A stretch of 64,000 nucleotides of DNA from Agromyces subbeticus DSM 16689 (GCF_000421565.1 NZ_ATXG01000013.1:62001-126000); one strand, 5' to 3'. Shown: positions 1-9,166, counted from the first letter of the stretch. A program made the numbers and translations. The notes: a model not told the origin generated them from the sequence alone.

Positions 1-1029
1 GGGCAGAGCGACAACGTCGGCGACTCCATGCTCCGCCGGGTCTATGCCGACCGCCTGCGCGTCTTGGGCCGTCTCTCCGCATGGGTCGGCGCACCAGAGT
101 CGGGATACGCCGCCGGCTTGCGCCTCGGATCCGACGAGGTCGCCTCGAGCTACGCCAAGTGGTGCGCGGAGTTCGCCCGCACGGCCGCGACAGGCAATGG
201 CGTCTTCGCCTTCAACGCGGGTGAATTCGTGCCCACTCGACGCTATGTCGCCGGTGTTGCGGCGCTCCTGCCCCTGATCCTCCTGCTCAAGCTTCGGGGT
301 GGCCACATCGTCTGGCTCGGCGCGGGTGTGCGACGAACACGCCCAGGTTTCACCTGGCCGTTCTCACTCCTCGCTCGGTGGAGCGATCTCCTGCTCTGGC
401 GCGATGCGACGTCTGTCCGACTGATGGGCCGTGGAGGCACGATGCCCGACTGGGCATTCGCGTCGAGGGGGCGCTCCCCTGAGGAGTCCACGGCGACGCG
501 CGACCTCCTGACGGTCTCACTTCGAGGGGATCGAGAGCCGCCTGGAGACCGCTGGGTGGAGGCGGTACGGTCGCTCGCCGAACGACTGGATCTCGCCGTC
601 GTCGTTGTCGTGCAGGTCGCCAGAGACCAGTCTGCGGCCGAGGTGCTGGCCACCCGCCTCGGATCGCCCCTGCACTCGTGGGCGACGGAGAATCATTGGG
701 AGCAGGAACTCGCCGTCCGAGCGTTGTATCGAAGATCGCGTCTCGTGCTCTCCGACCGGCTTCACGCGCTGGTGATGGGCATGACCGAGTCGGCTGTGCC
801 TCTCGGATGGTGCGAGTCGGCGGGTGACAAGATCACGCGGCATTTCGATGTGATCGGTGCATCGTGGGTGAGTACCGGAAGCGTCGACCCGGCGAAACTC
901 GTGGATCGACTCGACGCGAGCAGACTCCTGGAGCTCGAGGAGGCGACCAGATCAGCCCTGTCGACCGCACAGCACGAGATCGAGGGGGTGAGCGTCCGGA
1001 TGTCACGGCTCACTGGGACGCGCACGTGA
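1..1029 (+). CDS. polysaccharide pyruvyl transferase family protein (5' end cut by window)
   Basis: The frame is open from the first base, so the true start lies upstream. The ATG at 28 is a poor start because the residues before it (GQSDNVGDSM) resemble the N-x-G-D loop that opens this family. CsaB/WcaK-type enzymes transfer pyruvate from phosphoenolpyruvate to a sugar of a surface polysaccharide in the cytoplasm. The C-terminal half has LSDRLHALVMGM, the expected S-x-R-x-H-x-L motif. The stop overlaps the next start by 4 bases (GTGA), so it is co-transcribed with a glycosyltransferase and a flippase, which fits assembly of a capsule or exopolysaccharide. The actual sugar acceptor cannot be told from sequence. 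Confidence 0.75.
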   Translation, partial: GQSDNVGDSMLRRVYADRLRVLGRLSAWVGAPESGYAAGLRLGSDEVASSYAKWCAEFARTAATGNGVFAFNAGEFVPTRRYVAGVAALLPLILLLKLRGGHIVWLGAGVRRTRPGFTWPFSLLARWSDLLLWRDATSVRLMGRGGTMPDWAFASRGRSPEESTATRDLLTVSLRGDREPPGDRWVEAVRSLAERLDLAVVVVVQVARDQSAAEVLATRLGSPLHSWATENHWEQELAVRALYRRSRLVLSDRLHALVMGMTESAVPLGWCESAGDKITRHFDVIGASWVSTGSVDPAKLVDRLDASRLLELEEATRSALSTAQHEIEGVSVRMSRLTGTRT

Positions 1030-2015
1030 TCCGAGTTCTGCATACGCTGGCGGCTCCCGACGGGACGACCAGGTACGTCGACCATATGCTCGGTAGCGCT
1101 CCGCCCGATGTGCACGTGCTGACATTCTCATGGCCTCGAGCGATCTTCGGGCGCTATGACGTGTTGCACGTGCATTGGCCCGAGTATCTCGTACGTCATC
1201 GCAGCCGAGTCGGCCAGTTCGCCAAGCGCACCGCTCTCCGAGTGCTGCTCGCTCGGCTTCGATGGACGCGCACGCCGATCGTTCGCACCGCGCACAACAG
1301 AGAGCCGCACGAGAGCGGTTCGGCACGCGAGCACCGACTCATCGCCATGATCGACGAGCGCACGATGTTGTGGATACGTCTGAATCCCACGACGGAGGTT
1401 GCTCCAGGCGCAAGCTCCATCGATATTCCTCACGGTCATTATCGAGAGGTGTACTCCGGTGAAGATCACCCACCGGTCGCGGGCCGCATACTGCAATTCG
1501 GGCTTCTGCGCCCGTACAAGGGCGTCGAGACGCTGATCTCCGCGTTCCAACTGCTTCACGAGCCTTCGGCGAGCCTGCGACTCGTCGGCCGGCCCTACAC
1601 CGCCGAATATGGTGCTCGGATCCGAGACCTCTGCGCAGAGACGGCGGCCATCTCATTGAAGCTCGAGTTCGTCCCCGACAGCGAGCTCGCTGAGGAGGTC
1701 CGCCGGGCAGAACTGGTCGTCCTTCCGTACACCGAGATGCACAACTCCGGCGCGATCCTCGTCGCGCTCTCGCTCGCCCGACCGGTGCTCGCCCCGAGAA
1801 CGCGCGCGAACGAGATGTTGGCCGAAGAAGTGGGAGCGGGGTGGATCGAACTCTTCGACGGCGTGCTGGAACGCAGCGACATCGAGTCAGCGCTCCGGGC
1901 GATACGGTCGAGCGAGCGCGGCCGGGCCCCCGATCTCTCGTCGCGCGACTGGTCGGTCGTCGGGCAGCGGCATCGCGACGCCTACCTGCGGGCGCTCGAC
2001 CGACGGGATACCTGA
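1026..2015 (+). CDS. glycosyltransferase (GT4-like)
   Basis: This is a 329-residue enzyme of the GT-B fold that should transfer a sugar from an activated donor to a polysaccharide repeat unit. I chose the GTG that overlaps the previous stop (GTGA); the protein then begins MIRVLHTLAAP, a normal first beta strand. The N-terminal domain has DVLHVHWPEY; the C-terminal domain has LQFGLLRPYKG, the usual start of the donor-binding half, and VLPYTEMHNSGAILVAL, corresponding to the nucleotide-sugar E-x7-E region with the first acidic residue kept. The stop overlaps the flippase start (TGATG). Longer in-frame starts exist inside the preceding gene but would add a low-complexity tail. Donor and acceptor are unknown. 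Confidence 0.75.
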   Translation: MIRVLHTLAAPDGTTRYVDHMLGSAPPDVHVLTFSWPRAIFGRYDVLHVHWPEYLVRHRSRVGQFAKRTALRVLLARLRWTRTPIVRTAHNREPHESGSAREHRLIAMIDERTMLWIRLNPTTEVAPGASSIDIPHGHYREVYSGEDHPPVAGRILQFGLLRPYKGVETLISAFQLLHEPSASLRLVGRPYTAEYGARIRDLCAETAAISLKLEFVPDSELAEEVRRAELVVLPYTEMHNSGAILVALSLARPVLAPRTRANEMLAEEVGAGWIELFDGVLERSDIESALRAIRSSERGRAPDLSSRDWSVVGQRHRDAYLRALDRRDT

Positions 2016-3484
2016 TGGCCGAGCCGCTCGCTTCGCTTGCCGCCAAAGGGGCCGTTGTGACGTTGGCCGGACAGATCACACGCTTGATCGTCCAACTCGC
2101 CGGCATCGCGATCCTCGCTCGGCTGCTGCTGCCAGAAGATTTCGGTCTCGTCGTGATGGTTGCAGCCGTCATCGGCTTCGGGGAACTCGTTCGCGATTTC
2201 GGGCTCTCCAACGCTGCCATCCAGACTCCGCACCTGTCGCGGCAGCAACGCGATTCCCTCTTCTGGATCAATCTCGGGATCGGGGCCCTGCTGGCGGTCG
2301 CGACTGCAGCGGCAGCGCCACTGATCGCGGGACTGTACGGCGACGAGCGTCTCGTCGCCGTGACCAGAGCGCTTGCGGTCATCTTCGTGCTGAACGGCCT
2401 GGCCACGCAGCATCGAGCAGGTCTTGCGCGTTCTCTGAAGTTCACTGCACTCGCCGTCATCGATGCCGTGACCCCCTTGCTCGGATTGGGCGTCGCCATC
2501 ACCACGGCGTATCTCGGATGGGCGTACTGGGCGTTGGTCGCACAACAGGTCACGATCGCCGCGGTCGGGGCGGTGTCCGTCATCGCCATCGGCCGATGGT
2601 GGCCGGGTCTTCCACGAAGGACCACCGGACTGATGCCGCTCCTCAAATACGGGATGAATCTCCTCGGCGCCCAGATGATCGCCTATCTCGGTCGGAACGC
2701 GGACTCGGTCGTGATCGGCGTGCGACTCGGCGCGCAGCCGCTCGGCTATTACGACCGCGCGTTCCAGTTGGTCATGGCGCCGCTCAACCAGATCCAGGCG
2801 CCGGCATCGAAGGTCGCCGTACCGGTGTTGTCGAGACTTCAGGGCGAGCAGGAGCGTTTCCGCTCATTCCTCCTGCTCGGTCAATCGATCCTCGTGCACA
2901 CGCTCATGCCCGCATTCCTCATCGCGGCGGCGCTCGCCGCACCACTCGTGAGCCTGGTGCTCGGGCCGGCGTGGGCGGCGAGCATACCGGTGGTCCAGAT
3001 CCTCGCGGTGGCCGCGGCAGTCCGTATAGCGGGGTACGCGACGTTCTGGGTCGGCCTCTCGAAGGGATTCACGAGAGTGTCGTTGTACGTGGCGTTGATC
3101 AGCACGCCACTGCTCATCGTCGCCGTCCTGGTGGGTTCGGCCGCCGGCATCGTGGGAGTCGCAATCGGGTTCGCGGTCGTCAACGTGGTGATGTGGCCCG
3201 TGGGCATCTACATCTACGGTCGGCTCGCTGCAGCGCCGGCAGCGGCGCTGTTCAAGAACGGTTCCGTCGCTCTGGCCGGCTACGGAGCGCCGGCGCTTGC
3301 GGCATTCGGCCTCGTGACGGCGGTTGAATCGTCATTCGCCGATTGGGTCCTGCTCGCCGGTGGCCTCGGTGTGTACGGGGTGTTCCTGACCATCGCGATG
3401 GTGTGCTGGCCGCAACTCCGAGGTGATGCGCGGCGGGTCATCCGAAGCGGTCGACATCTCAGGCGCTACGTCGAGCGCAGTTGA
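2015..3484 (+). CDS. polysaccharide flippase (Wzx-like, MOP superfamily)
   Basis: This is a 489-residue polytopic membrane protein with about 12-14 hydrophobic segments, of the size expected for lipid-linked oligosaccharide flippases. It should move a completed repeat unit across the cytoplasmic membrane. The N-terminus (ASLAAKGAVVTLAGQITRL) followed by IAILARLLLPEDFGLVVM is characteristic of the family. The ATG at 2015 shares bases with the upstream TGA, so translation is coupled to the glycosyltransferase. Its 3' end overlaps the convergent gene on the other strand by 19 bases with no room for a terminator between them. A longer in-frame start lies inside the glycosyltransferase gene and is rejected. 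Confidence 0.85.
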   Translation: MAEPLASLAAKGAVVTLAGQITRLIVQLAGIAILARLLLPEDFGLVVMVAAVIGFGELVRDFGLSNAAIQTPHLSRQQRDSLFWINLGIGALLAVATAAAAPLIAGLYGDERLVAVTRALAVIFVLNGLATQHRAGLARSLKFTALAVIDAVTPLLGLGVAITTAYLGWAYWALVAQQVTIAAVGAVSVIAIGRWWPGLPRRTTGLMPLLKYGMNLLGAQMIAYLGRNADSVVIGVRLGAQPLGYYDRAFQLVMAPLNQIQAPASKVAVPVLSRLQGEQERFRSFLLLGQSILVHTLMPAFLIAAALAAPLVSLVLGPAWAASIPVVQILAVAAAVRIAGYATFWVGLSKGFTRVSLYVALISTPLLIVAVLVGSAAGIVGVAIGFAVVNVVMWPVGIYIYGRLAAAPAAALFKNGSVALAGYGAPALAAFGLVTAVESSFADWVLLAGGLGVYGVFLTIAMVCWPQLRGDARRVIRSGRHLRRYVERS

Positions 3485-4674
3485 GGAATGTTGAGCCGTG
3501 CGAGCTCGATGGCATGCGGAACGTTCCGATCCAGCGTGGCGCGAGCAGAGGTATCGGCGATCAACTCCGTCAAGCGGCTCCCGAGATCGTCGACGAGACT
3601 GCCTCCCGGGTTGATCCAGTAGTCGATGCCGATGAGGGCGTAGAGGCCCGAAACCTTGTCTTGATAGGACAAGGAGAGAGCCGGGGTGCGAGCAACCGAA
3701 CAGAGGATCGCGAAGTGCATGCGACCGGTGACCGCGACATCGGCGAGCGCAGCCGCGCGAACGATTTCGGCCGGCGCGAGCAGCGAAGGTTGGCGGAAGA
3801 GATGTGGCGAAGGCCCCGTCTGAAGAAACAGTCGCTCCTCGTACGTCAGGTCGTTGGTGACGCCCGACGTGTCATGCGGAATGAGCGCGAATGACACACC
3901 CGCTGCGAGCCCGTTCGAGAGCACATCGAGATACGCGCGGAACTGATCGGGGAACCAACGCTCCAGATACGGATTGGCGTTCATAAGAACGACGACTCGC
4001 CCTGATCTTCGTTCCGCGGCGATCCACTGCTCGAGATCGGTTTCACCGGAGTTCGGGACGGTGAGGAATGCGAGATCCGCCACGTTCACGGCACGCACCG
4101 CTCCATCGGCCACGATCCGCTCGAACGACGCTCGATCGCGGAGCAGGTAGTCCACGTGCGGCGAAGTTCGCCGCATCTCACGCAACGCGTGCTTGGTCGG
4201 GCTCCGGTTCCAGCTGAACCCGAGGATGCGAGCCGATGTTCCGACACCGGCGGCTTGGCGAGCGGTGCGGAACCGGCGCACCGAACTGGCATTGCTGTAG
4301 ACGCCGTCCATGGTGTCGGCGCCGATGAACGAGACGCTGGCAGCAGACCGTGCCAGCCTCAGAAATACGAGCAGTTGCGGAAGGCGTCGAATGGGTGACC
4401 CGTACAGCAGGTTGGGGAGGAAGACGTATTCGATGTCGGTGTCAAGAACGAGAAGGTCGGATCGCCGCCGAGCAACGACGGTCACCGGTCCTGCGACGTT
4501 TCGCGCGAACGCGAGGTACATCGCCTCGTCACCGACGCTGCCGTTGCCTGGCCCGGCGACCAGAACGTGCCCTGCAACCCGACTCCGGCCCGATTTCGCC
4601 CGCGTGAAACGGATGACGACCGACTCGGCCACTCGCTCGAGCGACAGAACGGCATTTCGCAACCAAGTCCGCAC
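3466..4674 (-). CDS. polysaccharide pyruvyl transferase family protein
   Basis: This is a 402-residue cytoplasmic enzyme with the family's opening motif HVLVAGPGNGSVGDEAMYLAF near residue 30 and a C-terminal TGRMHFAILCSVA (R-x-H-x-x-I/L) motif. It should add a ketal pyruvate to a cell-surface glycan. I chose the GTG at 4674 because a TACGGT -10 box ends 6 bases upstream, the same leaderless arrangement seen at several other genes here. In-frame ATG/GTG codons up to 4770 would extend it through the divergent promoter region. It is convergent with the flippase operon and divergent from the DUF4012 gene, so it is regulated apart from the first pyruvyl transferase although it probably serves the same polysaccharide. 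Confidence 0.75.
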   Translation of the reverse strand: MRTWLRNAVLSLERVAESVVIRFTRAKSGRSRVAGHVLVAGPGNGSVGDEAMYLAFARNVAGPVTVVARRRSDLLVLDTDIEYVFLPNLLYGSPIRRLPQLLVFLRLARSAASVSFIGADTMDGVYSNASSVRRFRTARQAAGVGTSARILGFSWNRSPTKHALREMRRTSPHVDYLLRDRASFERIVADGAVRAVNVADLAFLTVPNSGETDLEQWIAAERRSGRVVVLMNANPYLERWFPDQFRAYLDVLSNGLAAGVSFALIPHDTSGVTNDLTYEERLFLQTGPSPHLFRQPSLLAPAEIVRAAALADVAVTGRMHFAILCSVARTPALSLSYQDKVSGLYALIGIDYWINPGGSLVDDLGSRLTELIADTSARATLDRNVPHAIELARLNIPQLRST

Positions 4675-4742
4675 GCTAACACCGTAGGGCCTCCCTGAAA
4701 CGGGGTGCACCACTCGCCGCGGAGCGTCGCCATGGATTCGGA

Positions 4743-4756
4743 TCCCGATATCGGGA
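4743..4756. promoter_or_regulatory. perfect 14-base palindrome in a divergent promoter region
   Basis: TCCCGATATCGGGA lies between the divergent pyruvyl transferase and DUF4012 genes. Its centre is about 42 bases upstream of the DUF4012 start, covering where a -35 element would be. It looks like an operator for a dimeric regulator, but no cognate regulator is identifiable. Confidence 0.4.
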
Positions 4757-4778
4757 CCGTGCATCACCACCCACGGGC

Positions 4779-4791
4779 TACGCTACTGATC
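4779..4791 (+). promoter_or_regulatory. -10 box and leaderless start for the DUF4012 gene
   Basis: TACGCT is followed by 7 bases and then GTG. This places the transcription start at or next to the start codon, so the mRNA is probably leaderless. No Shine-Dalgarno sequence precedes the GTG. Confidence 0.5.
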
Positions 4792-6798
4792 GTGACGCCG
4801 TCTTCCGGGGGTTGGGAGTCGTCGAGTCGGAACCATGGGGATGGGGCATCCGATCGACGCAGTGAATCGAGCCATTCGCGAGAGCCGCGTGCGTCGGCCT
4901 CGTCATCGACTCATCATCGTTCGCAACAGTCCGGTTCCGGTCGTTCGCACGGTTCGAGTTCGCGATCCGCTTCAGGGTCGGGGCGCTCCCGTCAGCATCA
5001 TCGATCGAGCAAGACCCGTCGTGCCAAGCGTCGTCGGCGCATCATCGTCTGGTCCGCGATCGGAGCCGGCGCGCTGCTCCTCTTCGCGGTCGCGTGGGTC
5101 GGCATCCGGGCGCTCATCGCGAAGGGGGAGCTCGAGGCAGCCGTACCGCTCGCGAAGACCGCCCAGGCTCAGGTCGTCGGCGGCGACGCTGCGGCTGGGC
5201 AGGCTTCGGCCGAAGCGTTGGCCGGCCACGCGGCATCCGCCGCCGCACTGACGAGCGACCCGATCTGGCGCGGCGCCGAACTCGTGCCGTTCGTCGGGCC
5301 GAACCTCGAGGTGATGCGGGTCGTCGCGGCATCCGTCGATCTCATCGCCCGCGATGCCGTCGTGCCGCTCGCGACCGGCGCGGGCACGATGGACCTCGCG
5401 GCATTCGCACCGACCGGGGGCGCCGTGAACCTGCAGCCCATGCTCGACATGCAGCCCGCCATCCACGACGCCCGGGTCGCCTTCGATGGTGCCTCGACGG
5501 CACTCGAGGCTCACGCCGTCGCGAACGCACCGATCATCGCCCCACTCGCGGAAGCACGCGACGAACTCACGTCAATGGTCGTCGATGCCGGCGCGGCGGT
5601 GGCGGGCCTCGATCGTGCAGCGCGTCTGCTGCCCGCCATGCTCGGCGCGACAGGGCCACGCGACACGTTGCTGCTGTTCCAGAACAACGCCGAATTGCGC
5701 TCGACCGGCGGCATTTCCGGAGCGCTCGCGGTGGTGCATGCCGAAGGCGGCGCGGTCTCCATGACTCAGCAGGCCAGCTCACGCGACTTTCCGAAGTACA
5801 CGCCGCCGGTCGTGCAACTGCCCATCGAGACGCGCGCACTCTGGGGCGACAACACGGCCAGCTACATCCAGGACGTCAACTTCACGCCGCAGTTCCCGCT
5901 CGCTGCAACGATCGCCCGCGAGATGTGGAAGCGGGAGTTCGGCACCGAGGTGCAGTCCGTCGTCGCCGTCGATCCCGTCATGCTGAGCTACCTGCTTCGT
6001 GCCACAGGTCCCGTGACCCTCGCCACGGGCGAGGTGCTCACGAGCGAGAACGCGGTGCAGTTCCTGCTGCGCGACGTCTACGAGCGATATCCTGCCGGGG
6101 CGCAGGATGCGATCTTCGCGGATGCTGCCGCAGCTGCGTTCGCCGCCCTCACCGCGGGAGGCATCGAGCCGAAGGTGCTCATCGAGGCGCTCGCCCAAGC
6201 GGGCGCCGAGCGTCGCATCCTGGTCTGGAACGCCGATGTCGCCGAGCAGGCGATCCTCGCCGACACCACGCTCGCGGGTGGGCTGCCCGTGAGCGATGCC
6301 GACCGGCAGACGTTCGGCGTCTACCTCAACGACATGACCGGTTCGAAGATGGACCCATACCTCGCCGTCGAGCTCGCCGCAGGCTCGGTCACCTGCCGCA
6401 ACGACGGCCTGCCGAACTACGAGATCGTGGTGCGGTTGACGAACACTGCGCCCGCCGATGCCGCGACGAGCCTGCCCGCGTACGTCACGGGCGGCGGTCA
6501 GTTCGGCACACCGCCGGGTGCGATCGCGACGTCGGTGCACGTCTACAGCGCACAGGGCACCTACAACCTTGGCGTCATGCTCAATGGCGAGCCGACGGCC
6601 TACCACCCCACCTCTGACGCGGGCTACACGCTCAGCAAGATCGTCGCCGAACTCGGGCCCGGGGAAAGCGCCGAATATCGCTTTGGATTCCTCGGCGGGG
6701 GAGCAGGCGAGAAGCAGGCGGTCATCGAGTCCACACCACTCGTTTACACGCTCGAAACCTCCAGGGTCGCGCTGACCTGTGAATCTGCCCTATGGTGA
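4792..6798 (+). CDS. DUF4012 domain-containing membrane protein
   Basis: This is a 668-residue protein. Residues 1-82 form a cytoplasmic tail made almost only of Ser, Arg, His and Gly, ending in a basic cluster (RRAKRRRR). One transmembrane helix follows at about 84-106, so the remaining 560 residues are extracellular. The external part matches my memory of DUF4012 proteins of Gram-positive bacteria (RDTLLLFQNNAELRSTGG and the later FPLAATIAREMW). Their function is not established, but they often sit beside surface-polysaccharide genes as here. The GTG start is chosen for its leaderless promoter; an in-frame ATG at 4705 would run through the divergent promoter. The next gene encodes a putative sortase-anchored protein, which suggests a role at the cell envelope. 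Confidence 0.75.
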   Translation: MTPSSGGWESSSRNHGDGASDRRSESSHSREPRASASSSTHHRSQQSGSGRSHGSSSRSASGSGRSRQHHRSSKTRRAKRRRRIIVWSAIGAGALLLFAVAWVGIRALIAKGELEAAVPLAKTAQAQVVGGDAAAGQASAEALAGHAASAAALTSDPIWRGAELVPFVGPNLEVMRVVAASVDLIARDAVVPLATGAGTMDLAAFAPTGGAVNLQPMLDMQPAIHDARVAFDGASTALEAHAVANAPIIAPLAEARDELTSMVVDAGAAVAGLDRAARLLPAMLGATGPRDTLLLFQNNAELRSTGGISGALAVVHAEGGAVSMTQQASSRDFPKYTPPVVQLPIETRALWGDNTASYIQDVNFTPQFPLAATIAREMWKREFGTEVQSVVAVDPVMLSYLLRATGPVTLATGEVLTSENAVQFLLRDVYERYPAGAQDAIFADAAAAAFAALTAGGIEPKVLIEALAQAGAERRILVWNADVAEQAILADTTLAGGLPVSDADRQTFGVYLNDMTGSKMDPYLAVELAAGSVTCRNDGLPNYEIVVRLTNTAPADAATSLPAYVTGGGQFGTPPGAIATSVHVYSAQGTYNLGVMLNGEPTAYHPTSDAGYTLSKIVAELGPGESAEYRFGFLGGGAGEKQAVIESTPLVYTLETSRVALTCESALW

Positions 6799-6891
6799 TT
6801 GGGTGTCACCTTTGGGGAGGTGGCACCTCTGGGGGAAATCCGAGCCAGCCTCCCGCAGGGTTCATGAAGCAATACTGGGGGTAACGCAATC

Positions 6892-7383
6892 ATGATCCGA
6901 AAGATCTTGGCGACGGTGGCCATCGCGGCCATCGCGCTCGTCGCAGCACCGACCGCGGCTCAGGCGGCGGGCTACACCGGCCAGGGCACCAGCCTGACGC
7001 TCACCGTCGGCGAAGTCGGCACCATGACGTTCAGCGGGCTACCGGCCAGCACGCCGTCGACGGCCACTGCGCCCGACGCCGTCACCTTGGCGGTGCTCAA
7101 GGCGGCCAGCGCATCCAAGCCGACGGATGCGTCCGGCACCGTCTCGTACAACGTCTCGGCGAACGCACCCGGCACCTACACGATCACCGCGACGGCCGGG
7201 CAGTATGTCGCCACCGGAACCCTGACCGTCGTGCCCGCCGACTCGGCGACCAGCACCGGCATCGCCACGACCGGCTACGACGTACCGATGCTGTGGCTCT
7301 GGATCGCCGGCGGCGCATTGCTGCTCGGCGCGGCGCTCATCGTCGTGCTCAACACCGTGCGGCGCGCCAGAAATCAGGCCTGA
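6892..7383 (+). CDS. small secreted protein with sortase-like (IATTG) cell-wall anchor
   Basis: This is a 163-residue protein. A signal peptide occupies residues 1-25 (cleavage after AQA), followed by a Thr/Ser/Ala-rich beta domain of about 95 residues that looks immunoglobulin-like. It then has STGIATTGYD at 121-130, a hydrophobic helix at about 132-154 and the basic tail RRARNQA. IATTG plus membrane span plus positive tail is the architecture of a sortase substrate. It is closest to the LAxTG motif used by class E sortases of Actinobacteria, with Ile in place of Leu. No sortase gene is visible in the window. The ATG has a G-rich ribosome site (GGGGGTAACGCAATC). It follows DUF4012 by 93 bases and is closed by a hairpin downstream. 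The binding partner is unknown. Confidence 0.7.
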   Translation: MIRKILATVAIAAIALVAAPTAAQAAGYTGQGTSLTLTVGEVGTMTFSGLPASTPSTATAPDAVTLAVLKAASASKPTDASGTVSYNVSANAPGTYTITATAGQYVATGTLTVVPADSATSTGIATTGYDVPMLWLWIAGGALLLGAALIVVLNTVRRARNQA

Positions 7384-7438
7384 ACCTGCTGCGGCGCATC
7401 GTTGAGCAGCAGCCTCGCGGCACATCGATCGCGCCGTC

Positions 7439-7466
7439 GAGACCCGGATCGGCTGGTCCGGGTCTC
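7439..7466 (+). terminator. hairpin after the IATTG-anchored protein gene
   Basis: GAGACCCGGA and TCCGGGTCTC form a perfect 10-bp stem with an 8-base loop, 55 bases after the stop codon. There is no clear T tract, as is usual in high-GC actinobacteria. Confidence 0.55.
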
Positions 7467-7495
7467 AGTGCTGCCGCTGGAGCGAGTCGCCACCG

Positions 7496-8593
7496 ATGGC
7501 GTTGACGACGACCTCGGCGCGCGTCATCGGCGTCGACACGGCGCGTGGGCTCGCGCTGATCGGCATGTTCGTCGCCCATGTGGCGCCCGTCGTCGCCGAT
7601 CCGACAGGCGCGGCGCTGCTGGCGATCGCCGATGAACGGCCCCGCCTCCTGTTCGCCCTCACTGCCGGTGTCGGCCTCGGCTTCATGTCGGGCGGCATTC
7701 ACCCGATCGACGAAGCCGGGCCGGCCCGCGGGGTGCTGCGGAGGCAGATCGCGATCCGTGCGATCGCGCTGATCGTGTTGGGCGTCACCATCGCGCTGAC
7801 GCTGCACCCGCTCGTGTTCATCATCCTCGACGTCTACGGTGTCGCGTTCCTCCTCATGCTGCCGCTCCTGTTCCTGCCGCCGAGAGTCGCGCTCGGCGTC
7901 GGAGTCGGCCTGCTCGCAGTCATGCCGGCGATCGCCGAGATCGCGACCCGCACCGCGTTCGTCGCCGAGGTTCGTGCGACACCGTTCGGCATCATCGCCG
8001 ACTGGTTCGTCGGCGGCGCCTACCCGGTGATCATCTGGGTGCCGGTGATGCTCATCGGGCTCGCACTCGCTCGCCTGGATCTCGGCTCCCCTCGAACCGT
8101 CGGCCTCACGGGACTGTTCGGAGCGGCGTCCGCCGCTCTTCTGCTGCCGCTCGCGGCGATACTGCCCTCGCCGCAGTCACTGCCGGATGCCACGTGGTCG
8201 GTCCCGCTGCGCGCTGCCCTCGAGACGGTCGCCAACGTGGGCGTCGGAGCAGCGGTGCTCGCCGTGCTGCTCTGGTTGACGGGCCTCGCATCGACAGGCG
8301 TTCGACGGGCCGCCACCGCGGTCGCATCGCCGGTCACGGCGATGGGTTCGATGCCCCTCAGCGTGTATACCGTGCACCTCGTCGTCATCGCGCTGGCCAT
8401 CCGCACCGACCCCGCGACAGGCATGCCGACCGATGACTCGTGGGGCCTGCTCGTGGGGCTCATCGTCGGGTCGATGTTGTTCGCGTGGCTGTGGCGCAGG
8501 TTCGTCGGCCGCGGACCACTGGAGTGGGCGCTGCGAGTGCTGAGCGGACGATCCCGCCGCTCATCGGGCGCATCGACGGGAGACGTCGTGTGA
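7496..8593 (+). CDS. DUF418/DUF1624-type polytopic membrane protein
   Basis: This 365-residue integral membrane protein has about nine hydrophobic segments. The N-terminal VIGVDTARGLALIGMFVAHV and the C-terminal MGSMPLSVYTVHLVVIAL are typical of the YeiB/DUF418 group, which is distantly related to heparan-alpha-glucosaminide N-acetyltransferase and acyltransferase-3 proteins. Transfer of an acyl group across the membrane is plausible but not demonstrated for the family. The context (polysaccharide genes on both sides) would suit modification of a surface glycan. The 3' end overlaps the convergent VanZ-like gene by 33 bases. Confidence 0.7.
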   Translation: MALTTTSARVIGVDTARGLALIGMFVAHVAPVVADPTGAALLAIADERPRLLFALTAGVGLGFMSGGIHPIDEAGPARGVLRRQIAIRAIALIVLGVTIALTLHPLVFIILDVYGVAFLLMLPLLFLPPRVALGVGVGLLAVMPAIAEIATRTAFVAEVRATPFGIIADWFVGGAYPVIIWVPVMLIGLALARLDLGSPRTVGLTGLFGAASAALLLPLAAILPSPQSLPDATWSVPLRAALETVANVGVGAAVLAVLLWLTGLASTGVRRAATAVASPVTAMGSMPLSVYTVHLVVIALAIRTDPATGMPTDDSWGLLVGLIVGSMLFAWLWRRFVGRGPLEWALRVLSGRSRRSSGASTGDVV

Positions 8594-9067
8594 CCGAGTG
8601 CCGCCGGCGATCGCGAACACGATGGCGACACCGACTGCGACGCCGAGCGTGTTGGCGATGACGTCGGACGCGGTGGCCACCCGGGAGGGGATCGCGAGCT
8701 GCACGAGTTCGATGAACGCACTGGCGAGGAACCCGGCAACGACGATCCACCACGACCGCACTCGGTCGAATGCCAGTCTCACCAGCATGCCGAGCGGAAT
8801 GAATAACGCGATGTTCGCCACGAACTCGAGGACGACTGCGGCGGGGCGCCGTGGCACGCCCCACGACGCGAGCAGGTCGGCGGCCCACCAGACGAACCCC
8901 GTGACCCGGGCGGCGTCCTGCGCCGGGGAGAAGACGATGAGTGCCAGCAGTACCACGTACGGCACCAACAGCACCCGCGCGGTGCGGCGCAGACGATCGT
9001 GCGGCTGACTTCTCGGCTCGGTCGACGGCCTCGCGGCATCCGTCATCTGCTCGTCGTCCGACTCCAT
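8561..9067 (-). CDS. VanZ-like family membrane protein
   Basis: This is a 168-residue protein with a 30-residue charged N-terminus and four membrane spans. It carries the VanZ hallmarks NIALFIPLGML in the second span and FIELVQL in the third. The VanZ family is named from a teicoplanin-resistance accessory gene; its biochemical role is unknown. I chose the second of three clustered ATGs because a TAAGAT -10 box ends exactly 7 bases before it, giving a leaderless mRNA; starts at 9076 or 9046 are possible. It converges on, and overlaps, the DUF418 gene and is divergent from the UDP-glucose dehydrogenase gene. Confidence 0.75.
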   Translation of the reverse strand: MESDDEQMTDAARPSTEPRSQPHDRLRRTARVLLVPYVVLLALIVFSPAQDAARVTGFVWWAADLLASWGVPRRPAAVVLEFVANIALFIPLGMLVRLAFDRVRSWWIVVAGFLASAFIELVQLAIPSRVATASDVIANTLGVAVGVAIVFAIAGGTRSHDVSRRCAR

Positions 9068-9166
9068 CCCGGCCATCTTAGGGCGACGCGATCCAAAGGT
9101 TGCGGGAGTGTGCCGGCGTGAGGTCGTACGAGAGAATGAGAATCCACCCCGAATGAAGGGCGTCCA

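Noticed and set aside
4675-4770. N-terminal extension of the leftward pyruvyl transferase to the ATG at 4770
   Set aside because: It would cross the divergent promoter region and palindrome. A -10 box at exact leaderless spacing supports the GTG at 4674.
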